Shown here piece by piece: positions 21,660 through 31,903 of a DNA stretch of 64,000 nucleotides. This DNA is from Erodium maritimum (lineage: Eukaryota; Streptophyta; Magnoliopsida; Geraniales; Geraniaceae). The stretch covers positions 21,641,432-21,705,431 of the forward strand of contig OY997592.1 of NCBI GenBank assembly GCA_963921825.1. Reading direction: 5' to 3'. The notes under the pieces were generated by a model that did not search any database, was not told the origin of the DNA, and saw nothing but the letters and a program-made list of their open reading frames with translations. The translations under genes and the position numbers were made by a program. The stretch's first letter is position 1, and each line of letters opens with the position of its first letter.

Positions 21660-24600
21660 GTACGTGTTTATTGTATCATTTATGGGCTTTATTCTTGTTT
21701 GATACCGGGGCATCGCACTCTTTTATTTCGTCGGGTTGTGCTGAGAGGTTGGGGTTGAGCTTAGAGCCGTTGAGCCCACCCCTATGCCTGGACACCCCAG
21801 TTGGGGGTGGTGCATCGTTGACTAGAGTATGTCGTGCCTGCGAGATTAGAGTCGCAGACTGTCCTTGCCCTGGTGATCTTCTCGTGTTGGGGATGACTAC
21901 CTTTGATGTGATCTTGGGTATGGATTGGTTGTCGAGGTACCGAGCCAACATCGATTGCTACAGACGACGAGTGACAGTGACAGTGGGCGGTACGAAGGTG
22001 ACGTGCGTGCTGGGGACTAAGAGTGGGGTCCTCCTGTCGGCGTTGTCCGCAGAGGAGGAAGTACCGGCTGTGCAGAGCCGAGAGTTACCGAGAGTGGTAT
22101 GCGAGTTCCCCGAGGTCTTTCCTGAGGAGTTGAGCGGGCTGCCACCGATTCGTGAGGTGGAGTTCGGGATTGACCTAGTGCCTGGAACGACGGCGATATC
22201 GATGGCGCCTTACAGGTTTGCGCCGGCAGAGTTGACTGAGCTGAAGCGTCAGCTGGAGGAGCTTCAGCAGAAGGGGTTTATCCGTCCGAGTGCATCACCG
22301 TGGGGAGCACCATCACTCTTCGTGAAGAAGAAGAGTGGAGAGCTACAGATGTGTATAGATTACCGGAAGCTGAACCGGGTTACGGTGAAGAACCGGTACC
22401 CGATGCCGAGGATCGATGACTTGTTCGACCAGTTGAGAGGGGCGACTCACTTCTCGAAGATCGATCTGCGATCCGGTTATTATCAGTTGCGAGTCCGTGA
22501 GGGGGACGTCGCAAAGACTGCATTCCGGACACGCTATGGGCATTACGAGTTCCTGGTGATGCCATTCGGACTGACGAACGCGCCAGCAGCGTTCATGGAC
22601 CTGATGAACAGCATCTTCCGGCCGTACCTAGATCAGTTTGTGGTGGTCTTCGTGGACGACATCCTGATATATTCGCAGAGCGAGGCGGCGCATAAGTCAC
22701 ATCTGAGGGCTGTTTTGACACTACTGCGCGAGCATCAGCTATATGCCAACCGAGAGAAGTGCGAGTTCTGGCTCTCTGAGGTGAGATTCCTCGGCCACAT
22801 CGTGTCCCGTGACGGTATCCTGGTCTATCCGTCGAAGATCGACGTGGTCTCGAAGTGGGCACGGCCCACGAGTGTTTTCGAGATCCGCAGCTTCCTGGGA
22901 TTGGCAGGCTACTATCGGCGATTTGTCCAGGACTTTGCACGACTAGCCGCGCCGATGACTCTGTTGATGCGCAAGGGTGTCGGGTTCGTGTGGACGGATG
23001 ACTGTGAGCGTGCATTCGCGGAGTTGAAGACTCGACTGACTATAGCTCCAGTGTTAGTGGTGCCCGAGCGAGGGATTGGTTATGATGTTTACTGTGATGC
23101 GTCCGGAGAGGGTCTGGGCTGCGTGCTGATGCAGTTGGGAAGAGTTGTGGCTTATGGCTCCAGGCAGCTGAAGACGCACGAGCGCAACTATCCTACCCAC
23201 GACTTGGAGCTAGCAGCAGTCGTATTTGCGCTAAAGAGCTGGCGATATTATCTGTATGGCGAGGGGTTTCAGGTGTTCTCAGATCACAAGAGCCTCAAGT
23301 ACATATTTTCCCAGCGGGACCTGAACATGCGCCAGCGACGGTGGATGGAGCTACTCGAGGAGTACGACTGCTTGCCCAAGTGTTGTGCTCGTTAGTGGAT
23401 CAGCCCTCACTGCTTGCCCAAGTGTTGGAGGCGCAGACGGAGGACATTGAGACGACACAAATCAGAGAGAGGGTTGTCAACGGCGAAGAGGTAGTAGGTT
23501 GGGAGATCAGTACAGATTGGGGACTACAGTACAGAGGAGGGTTGTTCATGCCGGTTAACTGTAGAAGCGACGTGTTGCGAGAGGCACATCACTCGCGTCT
23601 CACAGTGCATCCGGGGGGCACCAAGATGTACCGTGACCTCAGACGACACTACTAGTGGCGCGGTATGAGGAGAGCATTCGCAGAATTCGTGTCGAGATGC
23701 CTCGTATGTCAACAGGTGAAGGCCGAGCATCAGCGTCCAGCGGGGTTGTTACAGCCACTACCAATTGCTCAGTGGAAGTGGGAACACATTACGATGGACT
23801 TCGTGTGTGGACTACCGAGATCGCCCAAGGGAAACGACGCCGTGTGGATGGTAGTCGACCGGTTGACCAAGTCGGCCCACTTCCTGGCTATGAGGATGAC
23901 CGACCCAGTCGACAAGTTGAGCAGCTTGTATGTTCGGGAGATAGTGCGTCTCCACGGGGTCCCGATGTCGATAATGTCTGACAGGGATCCCCGCTTCACG
24001 TCCAGGTTTTGGCCGAGTCTGCAGAAGGCATTGGGGACCGAGGTGCTACTCAGTACAGCACATCATCCTCAGAAAGACGGTCAGTCGGAGCGTACCATTT
24101 AGATCTTAGAGGACATGCTGCGAGCATGTGTGCTGGATTTCAGGGGATCTTGGGAGACCCACCTGCCTTTGGCCGAGTTCGCCTACAACAACAGCTTCCA
24201 GGCCAGTATCGGGATGGCACCGTTCGAAGCGTTGTATGGGAGGCCGTGTCGGTCACCAGTGTGCTGGGCAGAGGTGGGGGACAAGAGTCTGCTGGGGCCA
24301 GATCTTGTCAGAGAGACGACGGAGAAGGTCACATTGATCCTCGATCGGTTGAGGACTGCGCAGAGCCGGCAGAAGAGTTATGCCGACAGGCGACGTCGAC
24401 CTCTTGAGTTTGTAGTCGGGGATCACGTGTTCCTGAAGGTGAGCCCGAGGAAGGGGCTGGTGCGGTTCAGGCGCAGCGGGGGCAAGTTGGCTCCGAGGTA
24501 CATAGGCCCGTTCCAGATCTTAGACAAAGTGGGAGCCGTGGCTTATCGTCTGGCGTTGCCACCGCAGCTTGGGAGAGTCCATAACGTCTTCCACGTATCC

Positions 24601-24840
24601 CAGTTGCGGCAGTACAACGCAGACCCCTCCCACGTCATCGAGTGGACTGATATCGAGGTGGCTGATGATGTCTCCTATGAGGAGCAGCCGGTTCAGATCA
24701 TGGACACACGACAGTAGATTCTGCGGGGAGGCAAGATTATCCGCTTGGTCCGAGTACAGTGGAAACATCACGGAGCTGACTCGACGTGGGAACGCGAGGA
24801 CGAGGTTCGCGCGAAGTATCCCGGCCTGTTCGACTCCCGA
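21660..24840 (+). pseudogene. Gypsy D pol region
   Basis: Order: protease ([20 protein letters not shown] near 21690), RT ([20 protein letters not shown] near 22320; catalytic [11 protein letters not shown] near 22650), RNase H ([19 protein letters not shown] near 23090), zinc-binding region (near 23580), integrase (AVWMVVDRLTKSAHFLAM near 23840; LPLAEFAYNN near 24160) and a chromodomain-like tail (VRVQWKHHGADSTWERED near 24750). The long RT-RNase H stretch is still open, but the region as a whole is broken. Confidence 0.88.
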
Positions 24841-24891
24841 GGTACGTCAGTTTTAAATTTCGAGGACGAAATTCCTTTAAGGGGGGTAGAC

Positions 24892-27655
24892 TGTAATAAC
24901 CATTTCTGGTCAACGTCAGTCAAACCTGCGAAAAACAGGAAAATTTAAAAATTTTAAGACAGACACTTAACTTAACCTAAATTGACCCCGAGGGTCATAC
25001 CGGACTTAAGTTGACCCCGTTATTGACCAAATTGAGTTCCGGGGGACTCAGGGCAACTTTTTGATCAATTTGGGAAATGTTGACTTTTCGTTGGAAAAGT
25101 CAACCGAGCGACGTTTTGGTCCATTCGAGGACCGTTTTGGATCCAAAAAGCTTAGCCGTCGTCGCAGCGGTCTTAGTTGAGCCGTTTCCTTGTAGCCCGT
25201 CAAGTTTCGTAATTTCTTGGAAAAAGTGCCCGTTCAGGGCCCGAAACGTCCGATTTTCGCGAAACTGATTGGAAAATATCAACTAGATATTTTCCAAAAG
25301 GTGTGGGACCCACCTTGACACATGTCCTAAATGTGGTGGTGTTAGTTTTGGGGGGAAAATGGGTGGTTGTGAGGGTGTGGCCGAACATAGGGTAAAGGGG
25401 AGGAGTTTTTGGAGTTAGTTGTTAGTTTTAATTAAATTAGAAAGAAGAAGAGAGGTTTTAGAGAGAGAAGAAGAAGGAGAAGAAGAGAGAAGAAAGGAAG
25501 TGGAGTTAGGGTTTGATTTTCAACCCTTGGATCGATTCAAAGCAATGAGCAAATCTCTTCCCCTCGTCTTCCTCTCGAGTAAGCACTAACCCGATTCTCG
25601 TTTCGATTATTTTCTTGAAAGCTAGGGTTTGAGTATAAACTAAGTCTTAGAGTTGTGTAGAGTTTTGGAGGTGTTGGAGACGTTTTAGAGGTGTTTGCGG
25701 GTGTAAGGGCACGTTTTTCGGTGACCGGAGGCTCGGGAGGAGCTCCGGCCACCGTGGGTGGTGGCCGGCCGGCCATGAGGTGGCTGGCCGGAGCTGGCAG
25801 CAGCCACCACATGGTGGCCGAGCCCCCCCCCCCAAACCCTAGGGTCTCGGCCAAGTGTTTTGGGTGGGGCCCACGTGCTCAGTTGCTCGGGTTTTGATGT
25901 TCGGGTGGTTTAAAACGTTCCTCGGACCATTTACCCTAAACCGAATCGAAAATTGGAATTAAATTGGAGGAGTTGAAATTAACGGGTTTAGAAACTTTAA
26001 ACGTTAATAAATTGATTTAGAAGTCGGAATTCGACTCCATCAAGTGCGTTGGGTTCCTTGAAATATTCTAAGACCGTAGAAACGAAAACGGGGACTTTTG
26101 GAGCCCCGGAAGGCAATTAACCAAAACCCGGGCAGATTCGTCATGTCGGGCGAATCTGGCCTTTACGGGTCCTTTATCGACAATATCGAGTGATTGGGAA
26201 GTTTGGGAGTGATCGGCATTGTCGGGGTTACGTTGGGGCGTTAAGTATATTAATTTTTCGGTTTATTCGTACTAGTTTAAAAGTACTTTGAATTTGTGCT
26301 CTTTTTAGATCGTGCTACGGACCGAGGCAAAGGGAAGCTCGGCGAGTGACTGGGTGTACTTCGGGTGTTGTTGGAGCGCTTTTGGACTTATATACGAGGT
26401 AGGGAAAAGTAGCCGGATCTCGGCCCTGATTAGGGAAAGTTAATAGTAGAATTGCATGTGACACCGGGGTGTCGTGGGTTGAGTAGATTTATTTAAATAT
26501 TAGAAAAACATGATACGGGATTGTAGCGTTTAAGAGAAAAGCATGTGATACTTAGTAGTGTCGTAGGAATAGAGAACTTAGCGATAATTGAATTACTGGA
26601 GGCATATGACCATGCCCGGAGGTTGTTGTGTGTATTTATTGTTGAGTTTGGGTGGCCTTGAGAGCCCGTGTTATTTATTGTTGAGTTTGGGTGGCCTTGA
26701 GAGCCTGTGTTATTTATTGTTGAGTTTGGATGGCCTTGAGAGTCTGTGTGTTATTATTTGGCGTCTTGGGGTTGTTGAGCCCGTGAGTTAAGTGGTTGTG
26801 TTTTGGGAGGCCATGATGGCCCGTGGGGTTGTTGAACCCGAGTCGTGACTGTTGAGGTGTCTTGAGTGGCCTTGAGTGCCTGTTTGTTGAACTTGCTTAT
26901 GTTTGTGGTTGTGTTTGCCCGAACCGACTGTGTGTCGGGGAGTGGTGTGGATTTTGGCGGGTTACGAGCATTCTTTGGCTGGCCTGACCAAACTCGAGCT
27001 TCGGTAGGTTCTGAGCATTCTTCGGCTAGCCTGTTCCATGTCCGGATCCCGAAAGGTTATGAGCATTCTTTGGCTAGCCTGATCCGTGACCGGGTCCCGG
27101 CAGGTTACGAGCATTCTTCGGCTGGCCTGACCGCGTACGAGGCTCGGCAGGTTCTGAGCATTCTTCGGCTAGCCTGATCCGTGTTCTTGTCTTTGGGGAA
27201 GGTCATTGTTGGTTGTGTTTGGTTTACTTGCGAGTTTGAGGTTGAGTACTTGAGTTGGTGTCGGTTTTGGTGTTGGTTTTGGTGTTGGTTTTGTGTTGGT
27301 TTTAGTTTTGGTGTTACTGGCTTTAGCTACTAATTATGTCATAGTCAGTCTGTTATCCGTGGAGGTGAGCGAACGCTCACCCCTAGCTGCTTTTCCTACA
27401 GGTACTGATCACCGGACGGACTAGGTTAGCTCTTGAAGCTTGTGGAGCTTGGAGCGGAGTCTGGTCTTTATTTTGTTGAGTCTAGTGACGGATATTGTAC
27501 CTTGTCCACTTGTTGGGACGTTTTTGTATTGTAAATACTATTATTTTGAGAAGTGAATGGAAATGTCAGAGCTTTTATTCAAAACAGGTTCAAGTGTTTT
27601 TATGTTTTAAAATGTTCGCGTCCCGAGTTCGGTTCTCTGAAATTGGGGCGTGACA
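24892..27655 (+). repeat. Gypsy D 3' LTR
   Basis: TGTAATAACC to GGCGTGACA, preceded by the polypurine tract GGGGGGTAGAC. It lacks the hAT insertion found in the 5' LTR. The family hairpin is at 27364-27381, with TGCTTTTCCTACAG downstream. Five GAGCATTCTTCGGCT-type repeats lie at about 26960-27180. Confidence 0.93.
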
Positions 27656-27660
27656 CACAT

Positions 27661-28224
27661 TGTTGTAGAAAAAACCATATTGTGTTGGATAAAATAAAAC
27701 ACATTGATCTGCACCTGAAATCGTGAAAACGAATAGAAAAACCTTCATTTACTTTCATTACCGTGCAAATCACTGTGTTTTTTTATCCAACACAATAGAG
27801 TATTGTTCTACAACAATATGAATCTAATAAGTGTAAAATTTTGAATTATTGATACCGTTTGCTCAATTTCGGTTTCGATTTAGTTTTGATTCATTACCGA
27901 CTCAAAATTATTAGGTTGGTAATGAATAAAATTTTATCAAAATATAGCAAACGGTATCCATAATTCACAAATTTACACTAATTAGATTCATATTGTTGTA
28001 AAAAAAATATCCTATTGTGTCGGATTAAAAAAATCACACTCATTTCCACTTAAAATGAGGAAACGAACCCTAAAATCGGTCTCTGTTTTGATTCATTGCC
28101 GACCCAATATTATTGGGTCTGTAATGAATAAGGACAATTAATAAAACGTTGCCGTTTAAGGTTTCATTACCGACCCAATACTTATTGAGTCGGGAATGAA
28201 CTGGGTTACTTTAGGGTTAGAAAC
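27661..28224. other. CACTA internal sequence with long inverted repeat
   Basis: Blocks TTGTTGTAGAAAAAACCATA (from 27660) and the reverse-complementary AGTATTGTTCTACAACAATA (near 27800-27822), with TGTGTTGGATAAAA and TTTTATCCAACACAAT further in, form a hairpin whose outer arm continues to the left of gypsy D (15360-15400). A second, weaker copy follows at 27950-28040. No coding sequence was seen. Gypsy D landed in one arm of this hairpin. Confidence 0.6.
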
Positions 28225-28690
28225 TTAGAACAAAGTTTCCTCTCGAACACAACTCCCCCCTCTCGCGGTTATCGCGCTTCCCTCTCTCTCGCAGTCCAAC
28301 CTCCATCCATTCTCCGTACGTTCAGCCTCCTTTTTCTCATCGTCCAGCCCCCGTACCACCGCTCCGACGCCGTCAACCGTCGAGTCACCGCTAACTTGCC
28401 GTCGTGACGGCACAAGGTAAGAGATCGACCCCTCTCGTTTCCATTCCCACTGTTGCATTTCTCGTTTTGTTCTCGTACCTATATCTTCGACCCATAGCTC
28501 ATCTGTTCTCTCCAGTGTGGGTTGGTTCTGTCCAGTCGACATTCATGGTCATTTCTCCCCAATATTTCCATCCTGATCTATTCGATTACTGGGTTTATGG
28601 TTTCACCAGTTTTTGGCTCGTTAATTTCTCTCGATTTCAGAGATTCGTTGTGGAAATGGCTTTACTGAATTTTTTCTATTAGACATTTTG
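28225..28690 (+). other. C/T-rich, gene-like leader inside the CACTA
   Basis: A GC-richer, pyrimidine-rich stretch (CCCCCCTCTCGCGG, CTCTCTCTCGCAGTCC) resembles a plant 5' UTR and first exon, and is followed by a donor-like ACAAGGTAAGAG near 28411-28422. An open frame runs 28404-28682, but its product resembles no family I know. It lies upstream of the captured synthetase exons in the same orientation and may be the 5' part of that gene or of another captured gene. Confidence 0.35.
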
Positions 28691-28883
28691 TGTTCTTCTG
28701 TCAATCTGAATGTGAGCATTTGAATGGAGGAAGCTAATTAATCGATCAAAATGGTTAAAAATGAACTGAAGAAATGCCAAAAATCATATCTCTAGACGTT
28801 AAGTTGAGACTTTTAGCATGTTTTTGGGAATTGTTTGTTATATATTGAGTACTTTGTATGTGTACTACCATTTGTTGGTGCAG

Positions 28884-29897
28884 GTAGAAGAAAAGCTGGT
28901 TCGTGTTAATCAGATACTCGTTGAACTTTAGAGTTCTTGACCATCGTACTCCAGCTAATCAAGGGATTTTCCGCACAATGCCAAGTTTCTAATGCAAGCT
29001 ATTTTCACCTTTGAGGATAACTTTTACCATGTAGTCCAGTCTTGCAAGATATGTTGCTGCTATGAAATCATCCTGCAGCCAGCCTGTAGGCCTCAAGATA
29101 ATGCATTTTTATAAAGTTCCCTCATTGTTGACATGCAATGTTTGTGTTTTGATGCAATTTGGAACTTATCTTTCAGGTAATGGATATTGTGGATCGCTTG
29201 TTTGTCATAATGTTTGATAGTTTGAATGAGACTTGTAAGAAGGAGCTTGATGTTGTGGGTAATCAATACTCATTTAAACCTTTTGAAGGTAATATCAGAC
29301 TCGCTTCATAATTAGTAATCAAACAATGATGCATGCAAATGTGTATCTCTAATAAACTTTGATATGCACAAACATGTACGTTAATCAAATATGTCTTCTT
29401 AAAGTACACTAACATGGTACTAACCATCATATTAATTGTGCAGTATCTCCAAAAACCACTGCGGCTTACATTTGAAGAAGGGGTTCAAATACTAAAGGTA
29501 ACAGACTGTTTAAAAGGATACTCTTAACATTTATTTTCTAGTTAATAGCAAATATTGTAGGATGAAATTTTGTGCAATTAAAGTTTTAAATATCAACTCA
29601 GTAATAAAGGTGCTAAAATGTTTAGGAAAGTTCAAATCACAATAATAGGCATGACTGAATAAAGGGGTTTTTTTTAATATTGTCACTCTCATCACCACAT
29701 TATTCAACAACTATGGTGCTTATTCTTTTTTATGGCTAAACAATGTTTTGAAAATAGGAATGTGTCATTGCTTATTGCAAATTATCCTATATTAATTTGT
29801 TTCACATTTTTTTGTGTAGGAAGCTGGTGTAGAAATTGATCTTTTTGGGGACCTAAATACTGAAACTGAGAGAAAATTAGGCCAACTAGTTCTATAA
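28884..29897 (+). pseudogene. Captured fragment of a cytosolic aspartyl-tRNA synthetase gene, introns kept
   Basis: Four exon-like blocks match plant cytosolic AspRS, the class II enzyme that charges tRNA-Asp. 28884-~29010 encodes VEEKLVRVNQ and then LDHRTPANQGIFR in disturbed frame. 29177-29288 encodes MDIVDRLFVIMFDSLNETCK and then KELDVVGNQYSFKPFE. 29444-29497 encodes YLQKPLRLTFEEGVQILK. 29820-29895 encodes EAGVEIDLFGDLNTETERK and then LGQLVL. The blocks are bounded by AG acceptors and GT donors (TTTCAG before 29177; GTAAT after 29288; GTGCAG before 29444; GTAAC after 29497; TGTAG before 29820), so genomic DNA rather than cDNA was taken. The catalytic motif 2 and 3 regions are missing and the first block has an in-frame stop and a frameshift. 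It cannot encode a working synthetase. Confidence 0.8.
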
Positions 29898-30049
29898 AAG
29901 TACTTGATTATCTGTAAATGAAGTGTATTTGATTGAGTAATTCATGAATATTCATTATCATTGATGAGGAATTTAAATTTCTGGTTCAATTAGTCTACTG
30001 TTTTTGTATGATATACATGTTCATTTGATCGTATTGCACGTTTGGGTGC

Positions 30050-30393
30050 GTGATTTTTTTTTAAATATTCATTACCTACTCAGTAATTGGGTCGGTGATG
30101 AATATTAAGAAATTTTATTCCCGACCCAATAATTGAGTCGGTAATGGAGTTTCACTCCCGACCCAATAATTGGGTCGGTAATGAACATTCATTATCAATC
30201 CATAATTATTGGGTCGGTAATGAACATTCATTACCGACCCAATAATTATGGGTCGGTAATGAATCCATTTTTTGATTCATAGCCGACCCACCATTACCGA
30301 CCCACCATTGGGTCGGTTATGAATATGGCCGACCCAATCATATTCATTACCGACTCAATAATTGGGTCGGTAATGAATGCTTCTGTACTAGTG
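30050..30393 (-). repeat. CACTA right subterminal repeat array
   Basis: About eight copies of AATTGGGTCGGTAATGAA or its complement, matching the left array, run up to the terminal TAGTG. The two ends are inverted copies of each other in motif content. Confidence 0.85.
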
Positions 30394-31900
30394 TTATGAA
30401 CCGTGAAAATAATCTGTTGTGAGCGGATAATTGATTTCATAATGTGATTATGGAATGTTGAAGGTGCTAGTAGCACGCATGCATGAGTACAAGTATCATT
30501 CTTGGGCATTCTGCAAGTGCTAGTAGCATGCATGCATAAGTGCTAGTATCATCCTAGTTCAAGTGATGATAGCATCCTTTTTGGGGCACTAATACTTTGT
30601 AATACTATGTTATGAACATATGGTTTAATTCACAATATGATTGTGATTTGTTAATGGGAATTGTGGTTATTCGAGTTGTTTTAAAACAAGTTCGAATATC
30701 ATAGAATCCAATGGTTGGATTAATTCTGATGAGGTTTTTCCTTTGCAATTCAAATGCCTTAGTGAAAAATTCTCCGAACCCCTTGACCCCGTTAGAGGCG
30801 CTACAATTATCGTTGAGTAAATTGTTTACTCGGAGGTGTGCTAATTTGTTTCTTATGATATGTTGATATTGTATGTGTGTTGCTTGATGCATGATGCATA
30901 GCATAGCCCATCTCGACCATTTTGCCTGCTTTAATTTTATTTGGGTTTGTAATTTAAATACGGCATGCATGTCATTTTTTTTATTGTAATAATTTCTTTG
31001 TAACAAGAGAAGCCCAAGATGGTGTTTTTCAAGAGAAGCAATTTTGAAGGAAGGTCAAAAAAGAAAGTGGGAAGTGGAACTCAAAGACGGAGGTTCAAGA
31101 TGAAGAGTTCTCTTGAAGGCTTGTTTTGTTTCTCCCCCTAAGATTGACCTTAGGTCTTCATATGGGCTTATGAAGACCAACTTAGTTATGGGCTATGCTA
31201 TGACACATTTACTTTTATGCTTATGCATGGTATTACATGACTTATTTTTTATAAAAGTGCTTAGACCGTTTGTATGTGATACAACGAACCTTTTTGTATA
31301 TGATACAATAAGGAAAAAATCAACCCTAAACTAAATATTAAGTCGGTGAGATGCCTTCCATATTTGTCCACCTATCGAAGCTTAGATCTATGTGTAGGTC
31401 ATGCCTACGCGTGGTACACATAGTTCTCTAAGTTAGATGAGATGGATTGAGCACTTTTCAAACCTTAGATCGTTGTGTGTAGGTTATGCCTACGCGTGGT
31501 GCACACAATTGTCTAAGATTAGATGGATCAAACTTTAAATTGCTATGTGTAGGTTATGCCTACGCGTGGTGCACATAGTCGTTTAAGTTTGATGGCAAGG
31601 AGTGAAATTTAGGTTGCTATGTGTAGGTTACGCCTACGATGTGGTGCACATAGTAATCTAAGTTACATATCCGGATATGGTTGTACTTTTCTAGGTTATT
31701 AAAACAATTTTGGACCTAGGGCATCAGATAGAATTTGTGCCAACACATATGATGTGTTTATTCTATCCAAGAGTTGCATAGTGATGCAATTGGTAAAGAG
31801 TTACCTATATAATTAATTCCACTTGGGGCGATTAAGCCCACGCTTACTCCAAGTGGAACCAAATATGGATCTTGGCTATTAATGTATCTTTAAGATACAA
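30394..31900 (+). other. Copia B leader, continued
   Basis: Non-coding leader between the PBS side (14756-14962) and gag. It holds direct repeats of GTGCTAGTAGCAYGCATGCAT (30459-30485 and 30517-30540), several stop-rich stretches and the hairpin array listed next. No coding sequence is supported. Confidence 0.6.
31381..31665 (+). repeat. Four-copy hairpin array in the copia B leader
   Basis: Four copies, roughly 75-90 bp apart, of a double hairpin. The outer arm is CTTAGA...TCTAAG or a variant, the middle arm CTATGTG...CACATAG, and the inner element TAGGTTATGCCTACGCGTGG. Copy 2 has TTGTGTG...CACACAA in the middle arm, and copy 3 has a TTTAAG-type outer arm. Changes on one side are matched on the other. 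The copies lie near 31381-31412 (first arm) through 31665, upstream of gag. Confidence 0.75.
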
Positions 31901-31903
31901 CCA

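Larger units (their letters stand above)
15401..27655 (+). mobile_element. Gypsy D: Ty3/gypsy chromovirus with both LTRs and TSD, coding part broken
   Basis: A structurally complete plus-strand element: 5' LTR 15401-19087, PBS 19091, gag, pol, polypurine tract 24881-24887, 3' LTR 24892-27655. The TSD CACAT lies at 15396-15400 and 27656-27660. The LTRs differ at about 25 positions over 2764 bp by eye (about 0.9%), some 0.35-0.65 million years at 1.3e-8 to 7e-9. The coding region carries roughly six to eight breaks. It inserted into the CACTA element; its 5' LTR was later entered by a hAT element. Tekay/Del-like by pol order, chromodomain-like tail and long LTRs. Confidence 0.92.
14966..30393. 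mobile_element. CACTA (En/Spm-type) transposon with captured host gene fragment
   Basis: The left end is CACTACACCAAAAAG (14966) and the right end is GTACTAGTG (ending 30393), so both termini read CACTA inward. The 3-bp TSD is TTA (14963-14965 and 30394-30396), as expected for this superfamily. Both subterminal regions hold inverted copies of ATTACCGACCCAATTA. Without gypsy D (15401-27655 plus TSD) it is about 3.2 kb. No transposase was recognised, so it is non-autonomous. It lies 223 bp inside the copia B internal region. Its cargo is a fragment of an aspartyl-tRNA synthetase gene (28884-29897). Confidence 0.85.

Noticed and set aside
28225-28542. Minus-strand frame inside the CACTA as a transposase
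   Set aside because: No TNP1/TNPD-type motifs; it is the reverse of a pyrimidine-rich leader.
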